64,000 bases of DNA, taken from the NCBI RefSeq assembly GCF_009696575.1, contig NZ_VULQ01000003.1, positions 124,001 through 188,000 of the forward strand, in the 5' to 3' direction. This document shows, one piece after another, positions 9,294 through 17,612 of this stretch (the stretch's first letter is position 1; every line of letters starts with the position of its first letter). This stretch comes from Anaerococcus porci. Lineage in GTDB: Bacteria > Bacillota > Clostridia > Tissierellales > Peptoniphilaceae. The notes beneath the pieces were generated by a model, which was not told where the DNA came from, did not search any database, and saw nothing but the letters and a program-made list of their open reading frames with translations. Made by a program: the position numbers and the translations under genes.

Positions 9294-10481
9294 TCAAATA
9301 TTATCTAAGTTATTAATAGATGCTATCTTATAAATTTCTCTAATATCATCCTCATTCATAGAATAAAACCCACCTGTTTTTTTCCCATTTAGATTATTTA
9401 AACTTACTAATTCATCTATATCATAATCATTGATACCCAACTCTTTAAAATTAATAGGCATGTTTATTTTCTTAATAAATTTTTTAAACTTTTCAATACC
9501 AATATTAGCAGTTTCAAGATAATTTTCATCATTAATTTCAACTTTAAATACTCTATTTGCAAATTGAACAAATTTATCTAATCCATGTCTTGAAACTACA
9601 TATTGCATCCAAGCAGGAAAGATCACAGCCATTCCAGCACCATGATTACAATTATATTTAGCAGACAAAACATGTTCTAAATGATGAGAATTCCAGTCTT
9701 GTTCTCTATCACATCCAATAATATTATTATGAGCCATTGTTCCAGCCCACATTATATTTTCTCTCGAACTTAAATCCTTGCTATTTTGTATAGCCATTGG
9801 TCCAATTTCTACTAAAGTTTTCATTATACCCTCTAACAACCTATCAGATAATTGGACACTTTCTGTATTAGTAAAATATCTTTCTAAACAATGTGTAAAA
9901 ATATCAATTATACCAGAAGCTGTTTGAAATTTATTTAATGTTAATGTAAGCTCTGGATTCATTATTGAAAAAACTGGTCTAATCAAATCAGATTCTATGG
10001 CGATTTTTTCAAAAGTTTTCTTGTTAGTTATTATTGCATTTGGTGAACTTTCACTTCCAGAAGAAGCTATGGTTAATATAACACCTACATCGATTGCTTC
10101 TTTGATTTCCTTACCACAATAAAAATCCCAGAAATCTCCATCATACTCTACTCCGATAGCGATAGACTTTGCTAAATCTATAGAGCTACCTCCACCTATT
10201 GCTAATATAAAATCAGTTTTTGAACTTTTTGCTATATTAATACCCTGATATACTAAGTCTGATGTAGGATTAGGCTCTACCTTATTAAATAAGCTATATT
10301 TTAATTCTTCTTTTTTTAAGGATTCTTCTATACTAGCAATTAATCCATTAGATTCAAATATTTCTGGGTAAACTATTAGAACATTATTTTTATTAATTCT
10401 TTTTATCTCTTCTCCAACTTTTATATGACTTTCTTTGCCAAAGATATATTTTGTTGGACTATAATAAGTGAAATTTTGCAC
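9294..10481 (-). CDS. iron-containing alcohol dehydrogenase, YqhD/BDH-like
   Basis: 395 residues, full length. Nucleotide binding is shown by AIGGGSSIDLAKSIAI. Metal ligands lie in DIFTHCLERYF (Asp and His) and in HHLEHVLSAKYNCNHGAGMAVIFPAW (two His), the pattern of group III alcohol dehydrogenases. The MAHNNIIGCDREQDWNSH segment is typical of butanol dehydrogenase/YqhD aldehyde reductases. In this operon it most likely reduces the aldehyde released by the class II aldolase encoded one base upstream, for example a lactaldehyde-like product. That pairing is inferred from position; the true substrate is unknown. It is the last gene of the operon. Confidence 0.87.
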   Translation of the reverse strand: MQNFTYYSPTKYIFGKESHIKVGEEIKRINKNNVLIVYPEIFESNGLIASIEESLKKEELKYSLFNKVEPNPTSDLVYQGINIAKSSKTDFILAIGGGSSIDLAKSIAIGVEYDGDFWDFYCGKEIKEAIDVGVILTIASSGSESSPNAIITNKKTFEKIAIESDLIRPVFSIMNPELTLTLNKFQTASGIIDIFTHCLERYFTNTESVQLSDRLLEGIMKTLVEIGPMAIQNSKDLSSRENIMWAGTMAHNNIIGCDREQDWNSHHLEHVLSAKYNCNHGAGMAVIFPAWMQYVVSRHGLDKFVQFANRVFKVEINDENYLETANIGIEKFKKFIKKINMPINFKELGINDYDIDELVSLNNLNGKKTGGFYSMNEDDIREIYKIASINNLDNI

Positions 10482-11141
10482 TTACTTATCCTCCTTCTTT
10501 GGCTGACCATAATTTTTAAATCCTTCTGCAACTTCCTTCATTTCATCATCAGTCAATAAAATAGGTTTACCTATACTCATTGCTCTATATTGAATTTCAG
10601 CAACATATTCCATCTCTTTAGCAAGACTATAAGCAGAACTTATATCTTTTCCACATACAACTATGCCATGATTAGCAAGTAGTACCGCATCGGATTTTCC
10701 AGCAGCTTTAACAGCTGATTTTGCTAATTCCTCTGTACCATATCTTTTATAATCTGCACAAGGTACTTCTATTGAATTAGCATCAGCAATAACATAATGG
10801 ACTGGCTTTATTGGCATTCTTAAAGCCGAAATAGTTGTACAAAAAACAGAATGAGTGTGAACAACAGCTCTAGCATCCGGTTTATTCTTATAAAACAGTG
10901 TGTGTAAATGCCATTCACTTGAAGGTTTTTTATCCCCATCTATTATATTTCCTTCTAAATCCATAACAACTATATCTTTTGAAGTTGTCTTTTGATAATC
11001 TACACCTGATGGAGTTATAAATACAAGTCCACTTTCTTTATTAAATATGCTTAAATTACCACTAGTACCAGAGCTTAAACCTTCTGTACTCATTTTTTTT
11101 CCATAATTTACTAAAGCTTGTTTTTCCTCATTATAATTCAT
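10482..11141 (-). CDS. class II aldolase (L-fuculose-phosphate aldolase/MtnB-like family)
   Basis: 219 residues. The metal and catalytic residues are visible: Glu in SSEWHLH, the His pair in VVHTHSVF and the late His in LLANHGIVV. Substrate phosphate loops TSGNLS and TPSG are present. Members of this family cleave phosphorylated deoxy-sugars to DHAP plus an aldehyde, or dehydrate methylthioribulose-phosphate. The presence of an MtnK-like kinase in the operon favours a 5-deoxy or 5-modified pentose phosphate as substrate, but this is inference. It lies 13 bp after the FGGY kinase gene and is directly followed by the alcohol dehydrogenase gene. Confidence 0.88.
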   Translation of the reverse strand: MNYNEEKQALVNYGKKMSTEGLSSGTSGNLSIFNKESGLVFITPSGVDYQKTTSKDIVVMDLEGNIIDGDKKPSSEWHLHTLFYKNKPDARAVVHTHSVFCTTISALRMPIKPVHYVIADANSIEVPCADYKRYGTEELAKSAVKAAGKSDAVLLANHGIVVCGKDISSAYSLAKEMEYVAEIQYRAMSIGKPILLTDDEMKEVAEGFKNYGQPKKEDK

Positions 11142-11154
11142 GTGTTCTCCTTAA

Positions 11155-12582
11155 TTATTTTTTAAAAATATTATGTTCTATCCATTTATTATAATAATTT
11201 TTTATTAATTTATAATTACTAGGATTATATTCTTCATTTTCATTATTAAAATTGTTATTACTATGATTGAAATATTCATTGCATATCTCAAGTAAGCCAA
11301 ATAAAGTTGCATCATTAAAATGTTTTGGTAATATAATTGATTTTCGACTTAAATTTGACAGCATCTTTATTAATAGTTTAGATTTAAATCCATTTCCCAT
11401 TCCAATAATGTTAATATATTTTCTTTTATTAATTTTTTCCATTTCTATTAAGTTTATATATATAGAACATGCTATATCAGCAAGTATCGCTAATGCGAAA
11501 TCTATATCTTCTATTTTACTGTCAAGTGGTGTCTTTAATATAAAAGATCCTGAATTCTTCTTTAAACTTCTAATTCTCGAAGTTGATGTTAGATTTGCAA
11601 TTACTTTTATATCTTTTATTTTATCGCAAAGTTTTTCAATTTCTTCATATGTTAAACTTTCAAAATATATATCTTTAAAATTCTGATAATTTAACCCTGT
11701 TATACCAGGGTTAAATTCTGAAATATAACCATCACCTTTTAAAAAAGAATTTATCCAAGTCTCTTTAGAATCCATATTTGGAAGATTTTTTGAAAAGCTA
11801 ATAATAGGTGTAGTTGTACCAGAAATTACATACAATGAATTGTATTGATTTGGATAAATCTTCATAGCAACTTGCGTATCAGCTCCTCCTACAATAAATA
11901 TGGCATCTGATAATTGACTGAATTTTTTTACCCATTCTCTTTTTATTTTTCCTAAACTAAAGCCAGAATTAACTTTTTTAGGTGGTGATAAACTTTCTAA
12001 TTCAAAAATTTTAGCTATATCATATGAATAATCTAAATCATTTAAATCATATAATTGAGTATCAGTTGCTTGACTAGGTTCTATGGTCAGCTTTCCGGTA
12101 AATTCAAATGCTATCCACTCACTAACACTTGTGAAACTATAAATATCATTATACTCAGTTTTATATACATTTTTATAACCTAAGATTTTTGCTGCAGGAA
12201 AATCTTCAGTTAACTTTTTCCCAGTTCTTTCATATATATTTTTATATTCAATATTAGATATATATTCTCTACCTCTATTATCAATATTTGGTAAACCGAT
12301 TACAGCTTTGTTATCATTATTAATCAACACTACAGATTGTCTTGTACTTGAAGAAGAAATAGCTGATATTTTTTTATCAAAATTTGACAATAACTTTAAT
12401 AATGCTCCCTCAAATTTTTTCATATATTCATTTGGTAAAAAATAGATTGAATCATTGTAATTGTAGTCAATTCGATAATGATTTTTAAACTTTTCAGACT
12501 TTAAAACTTTACCATCCTCTTCTATAATGGACAATTTACTATTTCCAGTTCCTATATCAATTAGAAGATAAAAATTTTTCAC
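11155..12582 (-). CDS. FGGY-family carbohydrate kinase, autoinducer-2 kinase (LsrK)-like
   Basis: 475 residues. The actin-fold phosphate motif is LIDIGTGNSKLSII at the N-terminus. SSSTRQSVVLINNDNKAV and NIDNRG correspond to a stretch characteristic of LsrK (CSMREGIVLYNNEG and NVDAR). Adenosine-side motifs are FIVGGADTQVAMKI and IIGMGNGFKSKL. LsrK phosphorylates open-chain 4,5-dihydroxy-2,3-pentanedione (AI-2). No lsr transporter or lsrF/G homologue lies nearby, so AI-2 itself is uncertain and another linear keto-sugar is possible. Start ATG follows AAGGAGATTATTTAAGTG; it begins one base after the dehydrogenase stop. A second sugar kinase in the same operon is unusual. Confidence 0.8.
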   Translation of the reverse strand: MKNFYLLIDIGTGNSKLSIIEEDGKVLKSEKFKNHYRIDYNYNDSIYFLPNEYMKKFEGALLKLLSNFDKKISAISSSSTRQSVVLINNDNKAVIGLPNIDNRGREYISNIEYKNIYERTGKKLTEDFPAAKILGYKNVYKTEYNDIYSFTSVSEWIAFEFTGKLTIEPSQATDTQLYDLNDLDYSYDIAKIFELESLSPPKKVNSGFSLGKIKREWVKKFSQLSDAIFIVGGADTQVAMKIYPNQYNSLYVISGTTTPIISFSKNLPNMDSKETWINSFLKGDGYISEFNPGITGLNYQNFKDIYFESLTYEEIEKLCDKIKDIKVIANLTSTSRIRSLKKNSGSFILKTPLDSKIEDIDFALAILADIACSIYINLIEMEKINKRKYINIIGMGNGFKSKLLIKMLSNLSRKSIILPKHFNDATLFGLLEICNEYFNHSNNNFNNENEEYNPSNYKLIKNYYNKWIEHNIFKK

Positions 12583-13560
12583 TTAAATAATCTCCTTATT
12601 ATAAATTATTTTTAATAAATCTTCTCCTTTAAACCATTTGAATATTCTTTCATTTAATATTTTAGATTGATGTGATGTAACCTGAAAAGTAGCACCTCCA
12701 ATATGAGGAGTCAATATTACATTATTATTTTTTAGAAAATCCAGTTCACTATACTTAGGAGGTTCTTTAGGTAAAACATCTAGTATTACAGTTATTTTTT
12801 TATTTTTTATAATATTTATTAAATCATTGTTATTTATTACTTGTGATCTGGAACTATTAATTAAAATGCCTCCTTCTTTTATATAATTTAAAAGCTTATA
12901 ATCTATCATATTGTTTGTTTCTGAATTCACTGGTAAATGTATACTAATTATATCTGACTCTTTAAAAATATCTTCTAAGTTCTTTTCTTTGTATTTTTCT
13001 ATATCTTTAACATATGGATCATAATAAGAAATATTTGCTCCAAAACTAGTTAATAAATTTGCTAAACTTTTTCCAACCGCTCCAAGTCCAACTATCCCTA
13101 CTTCTTTGTTATATATTTCTTGACCCATCCAAGTGTAATATGGTGTAGTGCCTTCCTTCCATTCACCATCTTTTATCCATTCTATAGAAGGTAAAATATT
13201 TCTATAGCTCATTATTATCATACCTACTATATATTCTGCAACAGCAATAGAGTTTCTACCCGGCGTACATATTACTGGTAGTTTATGCATATTGCATGCA
13301 TTTATATCAATATTTGCTGGATTTGACCTACAATCTCCTATTAACTTAAGATTTTTGTATGAGTCTAATACTTTATTTGTAACCCTATCTAATTCTGTTA
13401 TTAGGACATCTGGATTTACTCTATTTAAATTGTCTATCATTTCATTTTCATAAAATCTCTCTCCAGTGAGTGTCCAGGGTTCATATATAACTTCATCAAA
13501 AATATTTTTCAAATCTATTAGATTATTTTCAGAATAAGGTGCTCTAACATAAACTTTCAT
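12583..13560 (-). CDS. D-isomer-specific 2-hydroxyacid dehydrogenase
   Basis: 325 residues with the split catalytic domain and a central Rossmann fold. The NAD motif is VGIVGLGAVGKSLANLL, followed by YDPYV as the acidic end of beta-2. Catalytic residues fit the family: Arg in INSSRSQ, acidic residue in DVLPKEPP and His in LTPHIGGAT. The family oxidises or reduces D-2-hydroxyacids (glycerate, lactate, erythronate-phosphate and others). Relatives annotated as phosphoglycerate dehydrogenase often sit beside LsrK-like kinases and aldolases in Firmicutes. The specific substrate is not readable. It is 21 bp after the MtnK-like gene. Confidence 0.85.
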   Translation of the reverse strand: MKVYVRAPYSENNLIDLKNIFDEVIYEPWTLTGERFYENEMIDNLNRVNPDVLITELDRVTNKVLDSYKNLKLIGDCRSNPANIDINACNMHKLPVICTPGRNSIAVAEYIVGMIIMSYRNILPSIEWIKDGEWKEGTTPYYTWMGQEIYNKEVGIVGLGAVGKSLANLLTSFGANISYYDPYVKDIEKYKEKNLEDIFKESDIISIHLPVNSETNNMIDYKLLNYIKEGGILINSSRSQVINNNDLINIIKNKKITVILDVLPKEPPKYSELDFLKNNNVILTPHIGGATFQVTSHQSKILNERIFKWFKGEDLLKIIYNKEII

Positions 13561-13581
13561 AATTATATCTCCTTATATCTT

Positions 13582-14757
13582 TTATAAATTATTTATATAA
13601 TCAACTACTTCTTTACCATATTTTATTTTGTACCTATTTAATATTAAGTATTTACCAAAATTAATTAGCAATATGTCTAATTTTTTTCTTTTATCTCTAT
13701 CTTTCAAAGAAGTTATTTCTTCCACTTTAGAATCTCCTATATCCCTTCTAATAATTTCAGTTCCTGCATATCCAAATGAATCTGCTATAACCTCACTAAT
13801 ATAGGTTTGCTTAAATAATTCGTTTTTAAAGTATTCATTTTTAATATACTTATCATATGCATCATATAACTTAAATATGGTCATATCTATTGTTTCTTCT
13901 AATAATTTATTCAACGCGTTTTTTCTTTTATCTTTTAGTATCAAACTATTTGCTAAAGCAAAAGAAATATTTCCCCAAACATTTCCAATGTCATAGCCCA
14001 TAGGTCCGTAGAAAGAAAACTCTGGATCAATAACTTTTATGCCATTTTCATTAACAAATATACTACCAGTATGTAGATCACCATGAATTAAAGCTTGGGA
14101 ATTACTTTGAAAATTATCCTTAAGTTTCAATACTTCACATATCAATTTTTTATCTTCATAAATATTTTGTTCTACATATTTAATCAAATCCTTATTAATA
14201 ATATTTCTATCTTTATAATTAAAATAGGGTTCTGTCAATACAAGATCTTCAGTTATATCACATAAATCAGGATTTATAAATTTCTTGACATTTAACTTTT
14301 TCTCTTTTCTAGATAAAACATAATCTGTCATTGGAATTAAAGTTCTTTTTAAAAATTCAGACAAAGAATCTGATAAGTGATTATATATATTTCCCTTTTT
14401 TAATTCTTTTCTTAGGTTTTTATAAGAAGAGATATCTTCCATTATTATCACTGATCTTTCTTTATCATAAAAATAAACCTTAGGTACAGAGCCTGGATAA
14501 TTTTTATATTGAGATATTAAAGCATTATATTCTATTTCACTTCTATTTATATCTAGAGGTCTACCTGATGATCTCAAATATACATCAGACTGTTTTACTA
14601 TTATTGATTTTCCAGAATTATTATCACTTACTTTAAAAACATAATTTATATTCCCATCACCTATTTCTATACATTTTAAGTTATCACTATCTTTAAAAAA
14701 ATTATGATTGCGAACATAATCCAATATTTCTAAATTGCTTAATAATTTTGATTTCAT
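13582..14757 (-). CDS. 5-methylthioribose kinase-like sugar phosphotransferase
   Basis: 391 residues of the aminoglycoside-phosphotransferase fold. The N-terminal EIGDGNINYVFKV loop, the catalytic ALIHGDLHTGSIF (Asp of the Brenner motif) and the VIDPEFSFYGPMGYDIGNV metal-binding stretch are those of MtnK. MtnK phosphorylates 5-methylthioribose at C1. Close paralogues act on 5-deoxyribose. No methylthioribose-1-phosphate isomerase (MtnA/DrdI) gene is in the window, so a complete methionine-salvage or DHAP-shunt route is not encoded here. It is the second gene of the operon, 7 bp after the carrier gene. Confidence 0.82.
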   Translation of the reverse strand: MKSKLLSNLEILDYVRNHNFFKDSDNLKCIEIGDGNINYVFKVSDNNSGKSIIVKQSDVYLRSSGRPLDINRSEIEYNALISQYKNYPGSVPKVYFYDKERSVIIMEDISSYKNLRKELKKGNIYNHLSDSLSEFLKRTLIPMTDYVLSRKEKKLNVKKFINPDLCDITEDLVLTEPYFNYKDRNIINKDLIKYVEQNIYEDKKLICEVLKLKDNFQSNSQALIHGDLHTGSIFVNENGIKVIDPEFSFYGPMGYDIGNVWGNISFALANSLILKDKRKNALNKLLEETIDMTIFKLYDAYDKYIKNEYFKNELFKQTYISEVIADSFGYAGTEIIRRDIGDSKVEEITSLKDRDKRKKLDILLINFGKYLILNRYKIKYGKEVVDYINNL

Positions 14758-14764
14758 AGCTATC

Positions 14765-16090
14765 TCACTTCCTGTTTATATTATCTCGAGTTTTTATTTT
14801 AGGAAAACCTACAAATATAAATGCTATACCAAATATTGCCAACAAAATACTATACCATGAATAAGGAACAATAGATAAAGTTGATATCTCTGCTATTCCT
14901 GCTGCTAATAAAATTTGTCCTGCCCATGGAGTAATTCCATTACCTATGCTTGCAAATAAATCAAGAATACTCGCTGTTCTTACTCTATCTACACCAAATT
15001 CATCTGAAATATCTCTTGCTATAGGCCCTACAGTTATTATTGCAATCGTATTATTAGTTGTTGCTACATCTACTAAAAATACTAAAAAAGCGATAGCTAG
15101 TTCGGCACCACTTCTACCTTTAACGTTTCTAGTCAATCTATAAAGCAACCAGTCTATGCCTCCTAAATAATGCATTAACGCAACCAATCCACCTACCATT
15201 ACAGCAATTACAGCCATGTCCTCCATCGCAATTATTCCTTCTCCTAAAATTCCAAATGCTTCTATCAATGTAAAAGTGCCTTGGAATATCCCAATAATTA
15301 CTCCAACTAATATTGCAGATCCCATAGCTAATATTACATGAACTCCAATTAATGATAATCCTATAACTAATATGTAAGGCAATAACTGGATAAAATCCCA
15401 AGAAAGATTTTCATTAGATATGTTAGATGAACTTGACATAAAACCAAGTAATAGCAGAGTTATAATCACTGCTGGTAATACCATTAGAAAGTTAGCTCTA
15501 AATTTATCTTTCATTTCAACTTCTTGAGTTCTTGTTGCTGCTATAGTGGTATCAGAAATAAAAGATAAATTATCTCCAAACATTGCTGAGCCTACTACAG
15601 TACCACACATCAATGGCATCAATATCCCTGTAGAGTTTGCTAATGCAACACCTATTGGCATTAAAGCCGTTACAGTACCCATAGAAGTTCCCATAGAAAA
15701 ACTTAAGATACAACCTATTATAAATACACCTGGTAAAATCATACTCTGAGGTAACAAACTCAAGCCTAAGTTTGTAACTGATTTAACAGCTCCCATTCTA
15801 TCAGCAACAAGATAGAACATCCCGGCTTCTAAGAAAATTAGAAACATTAATATTAATGTATCATCGCCACCACCTTTACAAAACATGGTTACTAACTCAT
15901 CAAAACTTAAATTTCCTTTAGATTTTTTTATAGAAAATATAAAAGCAAATATACAAGCTATTAATATTCCTACATTTAAAGGTAAGGAACTAGCACTACC
16001 TGTCATTATTGTTATTAATATGTACAAAAATATAAATATTAATAATGGAACTAAACCAAAAAAACTACCTTTTTTTCTTTCTTCTTTCAT
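14765..16090 (-). CDS. NhaC-family Na+-coupled carrier (island operon)
   Basis: 441 residues from the start I prefer, with about 11-12 hydrophobic segments. NhaC signatures include SFSMGTSMGTVTALMPIG, GSAMFGDNLSFISDTTIAATRTQ and VDVATTNNTIAIITVGPIA. An upstream ATG at 16136-16138 is in frame, but the ATG at 16088-16090 (MKEERKKGSFF) follows AAAGGAGAAAA at ideal spacing, and the cre-like site at 16116-16130 lies between them. NhaC relatives exchange Na+ for H+ or for organic acids and amino acids. As first gene of a catabolic operon it is probably the substrate importer, an inference. Paralogue of the gene at 19763. Confidence 0.85.
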   Translation of the reverse strand: MKEERKKGSFFGLVPLLIFIFLYILITIMTGSASSLPLNVGILIACIFAFIFSIKKSKGNLSFDELVTMFCKGGGDDTLILMFLIFLEAGMFYLVADRMGAVKSVTNLGLSLLPQSMILPGVFIIGCILSFSMGTSMGTVTALMPIGVALANSTGILMPLMCGTVVGSAMFGDNLSFISDTTIAATRTQEVEMKDKFRANFLMVLPAVIITLLLLGFMSSSSNISNENLSWDFIQLLPYILVIGLSLIGVHVILAMGSAILVGVIIGIFQGTFTLIEAFGILGEGIIAMEDMAVIAVMVGGLVALMHYLGGIDWLLYRLTRNVKGRSGAELAIAFLVFLVDVATTNNTIAIITVGPIARDISDEFGVDRVRTASILDLFASIGNGITPWAGQILLAAGIAEISTLSIVPYSWYSILLAIFGIAFIFVGFPKIKTRDNINRK

Positions 16091-16115
16091 TTTTTCTCCT
16101 TTCGTTTTTTTCTTC

Positions 16116-16130
16116 ATAAAAACGTTTGCT
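16116..16130. promoter_or_regulatory. CcpA cre-like site in front of the island operon
   Basis: ATAAAAACGTTTGCT matches the cre consensus WTGNAANCGNWNNCW except for A at the third position. It lies 26 bp before the preferred NhaC start, the same placement as near-identical sites before glpX and the second NhaC gene. Catabolite repression of a sugar operon is the expected role. Confidence 0.5.
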
Positions 16131-16272
16131 TCTTTCAATCATAATACCACATTATTAAATAAAAGTAAACAATATATTGGAGATTTTTTGGTATTTTGTG
16201 GTTTTTTTGTTTGAGATAATTATGATACAATTTATACTATAATAGTTAAAATATAAAAATTTAAGGATTAAT

Positions 16273-17040
16273 ATGTTAAAGATAGATAGACAAAATAAAA
16301 TTTTAGATTTATTAAAAAGAAATGATAGTGTATTAGTAACTGAATTAAGTGATTTTTTTAATTGCTCTGATGAAACAATTAGAAGAGATTTAAAAGAATT
16401 AGAAAAATCTAATTTACTTACAAGGACGCATGGAGGTGCTTTTTTAACTCAAAAGAATGATAAAACATATCCTACGAAAATAAGAAATATCTTATTATTA
16501 AAAGAGAAAATTAGAATATGTAAAAAAGCTCTAGAAATTATTGATAATAACGACTTTATTTTTCTAGATTCTAGTACAACCTGTTATCAACTAGCTAAAT
16601 TCATACTTGAATCTGGTTTAAGTGTAACAATTGCTACAAACTCTTTTATAATATCACAATTATGTACTCAGAAAAAAAACGATATAAATCTTATAGTTTT
16701 AGGAGGTTATTTAAGGAACAATAATATGTCTACTGTTGGCGTAGAAGCTGTAGAGCAAATAAATAATTATTTTGCAGACAAGTGTTTTATTTCTCCACCA
16801 AAAGTAAATTTAGAAAAAGGTATTTTTGATAATAATATTTTAGAATCAAAAGTAAGAGAAGCTATGATAACAAATTCAAATAAAAAAATTATTTTAGCTG
16901 ATAATACAAAATTTCAATCAATAACTAATTACAAAATTACGAATACTAGCAATTTCGATTTATTAATTTCAGATATAGAATTATCAACAAATAAAAATGA
17001 TATTTTAAAAAAATATAACGTTAAATTTATTCAGGCCTAG
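16273..17040 (+). CDS. DeoR-family transcriptional regulator
   Basis: 255 residues, standard length. The N-terminal helix-turn-helix is MLKIDRQNKILDLLKRNDSV followed by CSDETIRRDLKELEKSNLLTRTHGGAF, the DeoR signature. The C-terminal sugar-phosphate-binding domain has FLDSSTTCYQLAKFI, LIVLGGYLRNNNMSTVG and IILADNTKF. It is transcribed divergently from the six-gene operon across a gap of about 180 bp, so it probably represses that operon and responds to a phosphorylated intermediate made by one of the two kinases. A TATAAT element precedes it at about 16239. Confidence 0.9.
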   Translation: MLKIDRQNKILDLLKRNDSVLVTELSDFFNCSDETIRRDLKELEKSNLLTRTHGGAFLTQKNDKTYPTKIRNILLLKEKIRICKKALEIIDNNDFIFLDSSTTCYQLAKFILESGLSVTIATNSFIISQLCTQKKNDINLIVLGGYLRNNNMSTVGVEAVEQINNYFADKCFISPPKVNLEKGIFDNNILESKVREAMITNSNKKIILADNTKFQSITNYKITNTSNFDLLISDIELSTNKNDILKKYNVKFIQA

Positions 17041-17070
17041 TTATTATATTAAAAAATTGTAGATTATTCA

Positions 17071-17310
17071 ATGAATAAATTAAAAAATTTTAATTTATTA
17101 AAAATAATTAAACCAAGTCTAATTAATTTTAGAATGTGTAAAATCTTGTATACAGTAACAGAATATTTAAAGCTACAAAAAGAACATTTATTTAGTGATA
17201 GTAGAGGACAATCCATATATAGTATTACATACTGAAATCAAACGCCATTCTACTTATCAGTATTCTTTAAAAAAGATGATTTGATATTAGAAAAAATTAG
17301 AAAATATTAA
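17071..17310 (+). pseudogene. unrecognised gene remnant with in-frame stop
   Basis: An ATG at 17071 opens 54 codons (MNKLKNFNLLKIIKPSLINF and on) to a TGA at 17233-17235. The same frame continues open as NQTPFYLSVFFKKDDLILEK to a TAA at 17308-17310. Composition across the stop looks like one protein of about 79 residues. I do not recognise the family. It lies at the right end of the island, just inside the repeat. The TGA could be a mutation, or the 54-residue form could be the real product. Confidence 0.4.
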
Positions 17311-17458
17311 AATTTATTTAAGTTAGTGTGTCTTTTTGTGGAAAAGTTAGGTTTTGTATATAATAAACTTACAAGTTTTTTCAAATATAATACAAAATAT
17401 ATTGATTTTATTAATAAATATTAAATAGTAAAAATGGAATAATAATAGATAATGTAAA

Positions 17459-17566
17459 TCTAATAAGCCAAGGTTTTAACAAGGTCTATATGCTTGAAGG
17501 CTCTATGGTCTTTTTGGAAAAATATGTGGATGTTTTAGGACTTGATTTATTGGAAAGATAAAAGAA
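17459..17566 (+). repeat. 108-bp direct repeat, right copy
   Basis: Perfect copy of 7349-7456. Here it has no upstream coding sequence: it is an isolated 3' tail of the CoA-disulfide reductase gene (34 codons plus stop) fused to unrelated AT-rich sequence on its left. On its right it joins the terminator shared with the methionine gamma-lyase gene, probably the ancestral 3' flank of the reductase gene. Confidence 0.97.
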
Positions 17567-17604
17567 AAACTCGATTAAGCCAAATTTGCTATAATCGAGT
17601 TTTT
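17565..17604. terminator. bidirectional Rho-independent terminator
   Basis: Arms AAAAACTCGATTA (17565-17577) and TAATCGAGTTTTT (17592-17604) pair perfectly, with A-rich and T-rich flanks on both sides. It ends the methionine gamma-lyase transcript on the minus strand and would have ended the reductase transcript on the plus strand before the insertion. Confidence 0.88.
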
Positions 17605-17612
17605 TAATATTT

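Noticed and set aside
9294-16090. Complete methionine salvage or 5-deoxyribose DHAP-shunt pathway
   Set aside because: The isomerase gene is not in the window and extra LsrK-like and 2-hydroxyacid dehydrogenase genes do not fit those routes.
16091-16138. Longer NhaC start at 16138
   Set aside because: The extension is highly basic, has no good ribosome binding site and overlaps the cre-like site; the ATG at 16090 has an ideal AAAGGAG.
17233-17235. TGA read as selenocysteine
   Set aside because: There is no recognisable selenoprotein family, no redox context and no SECIS-like hairpin directly after it; an ordinary nonsense mutation is simpler.
7349-17566. Prophage or conjugative element
   Set aside because: No integrase, capsid, relaxase, replication or transfer genes are present; all intact genes are metabolic.
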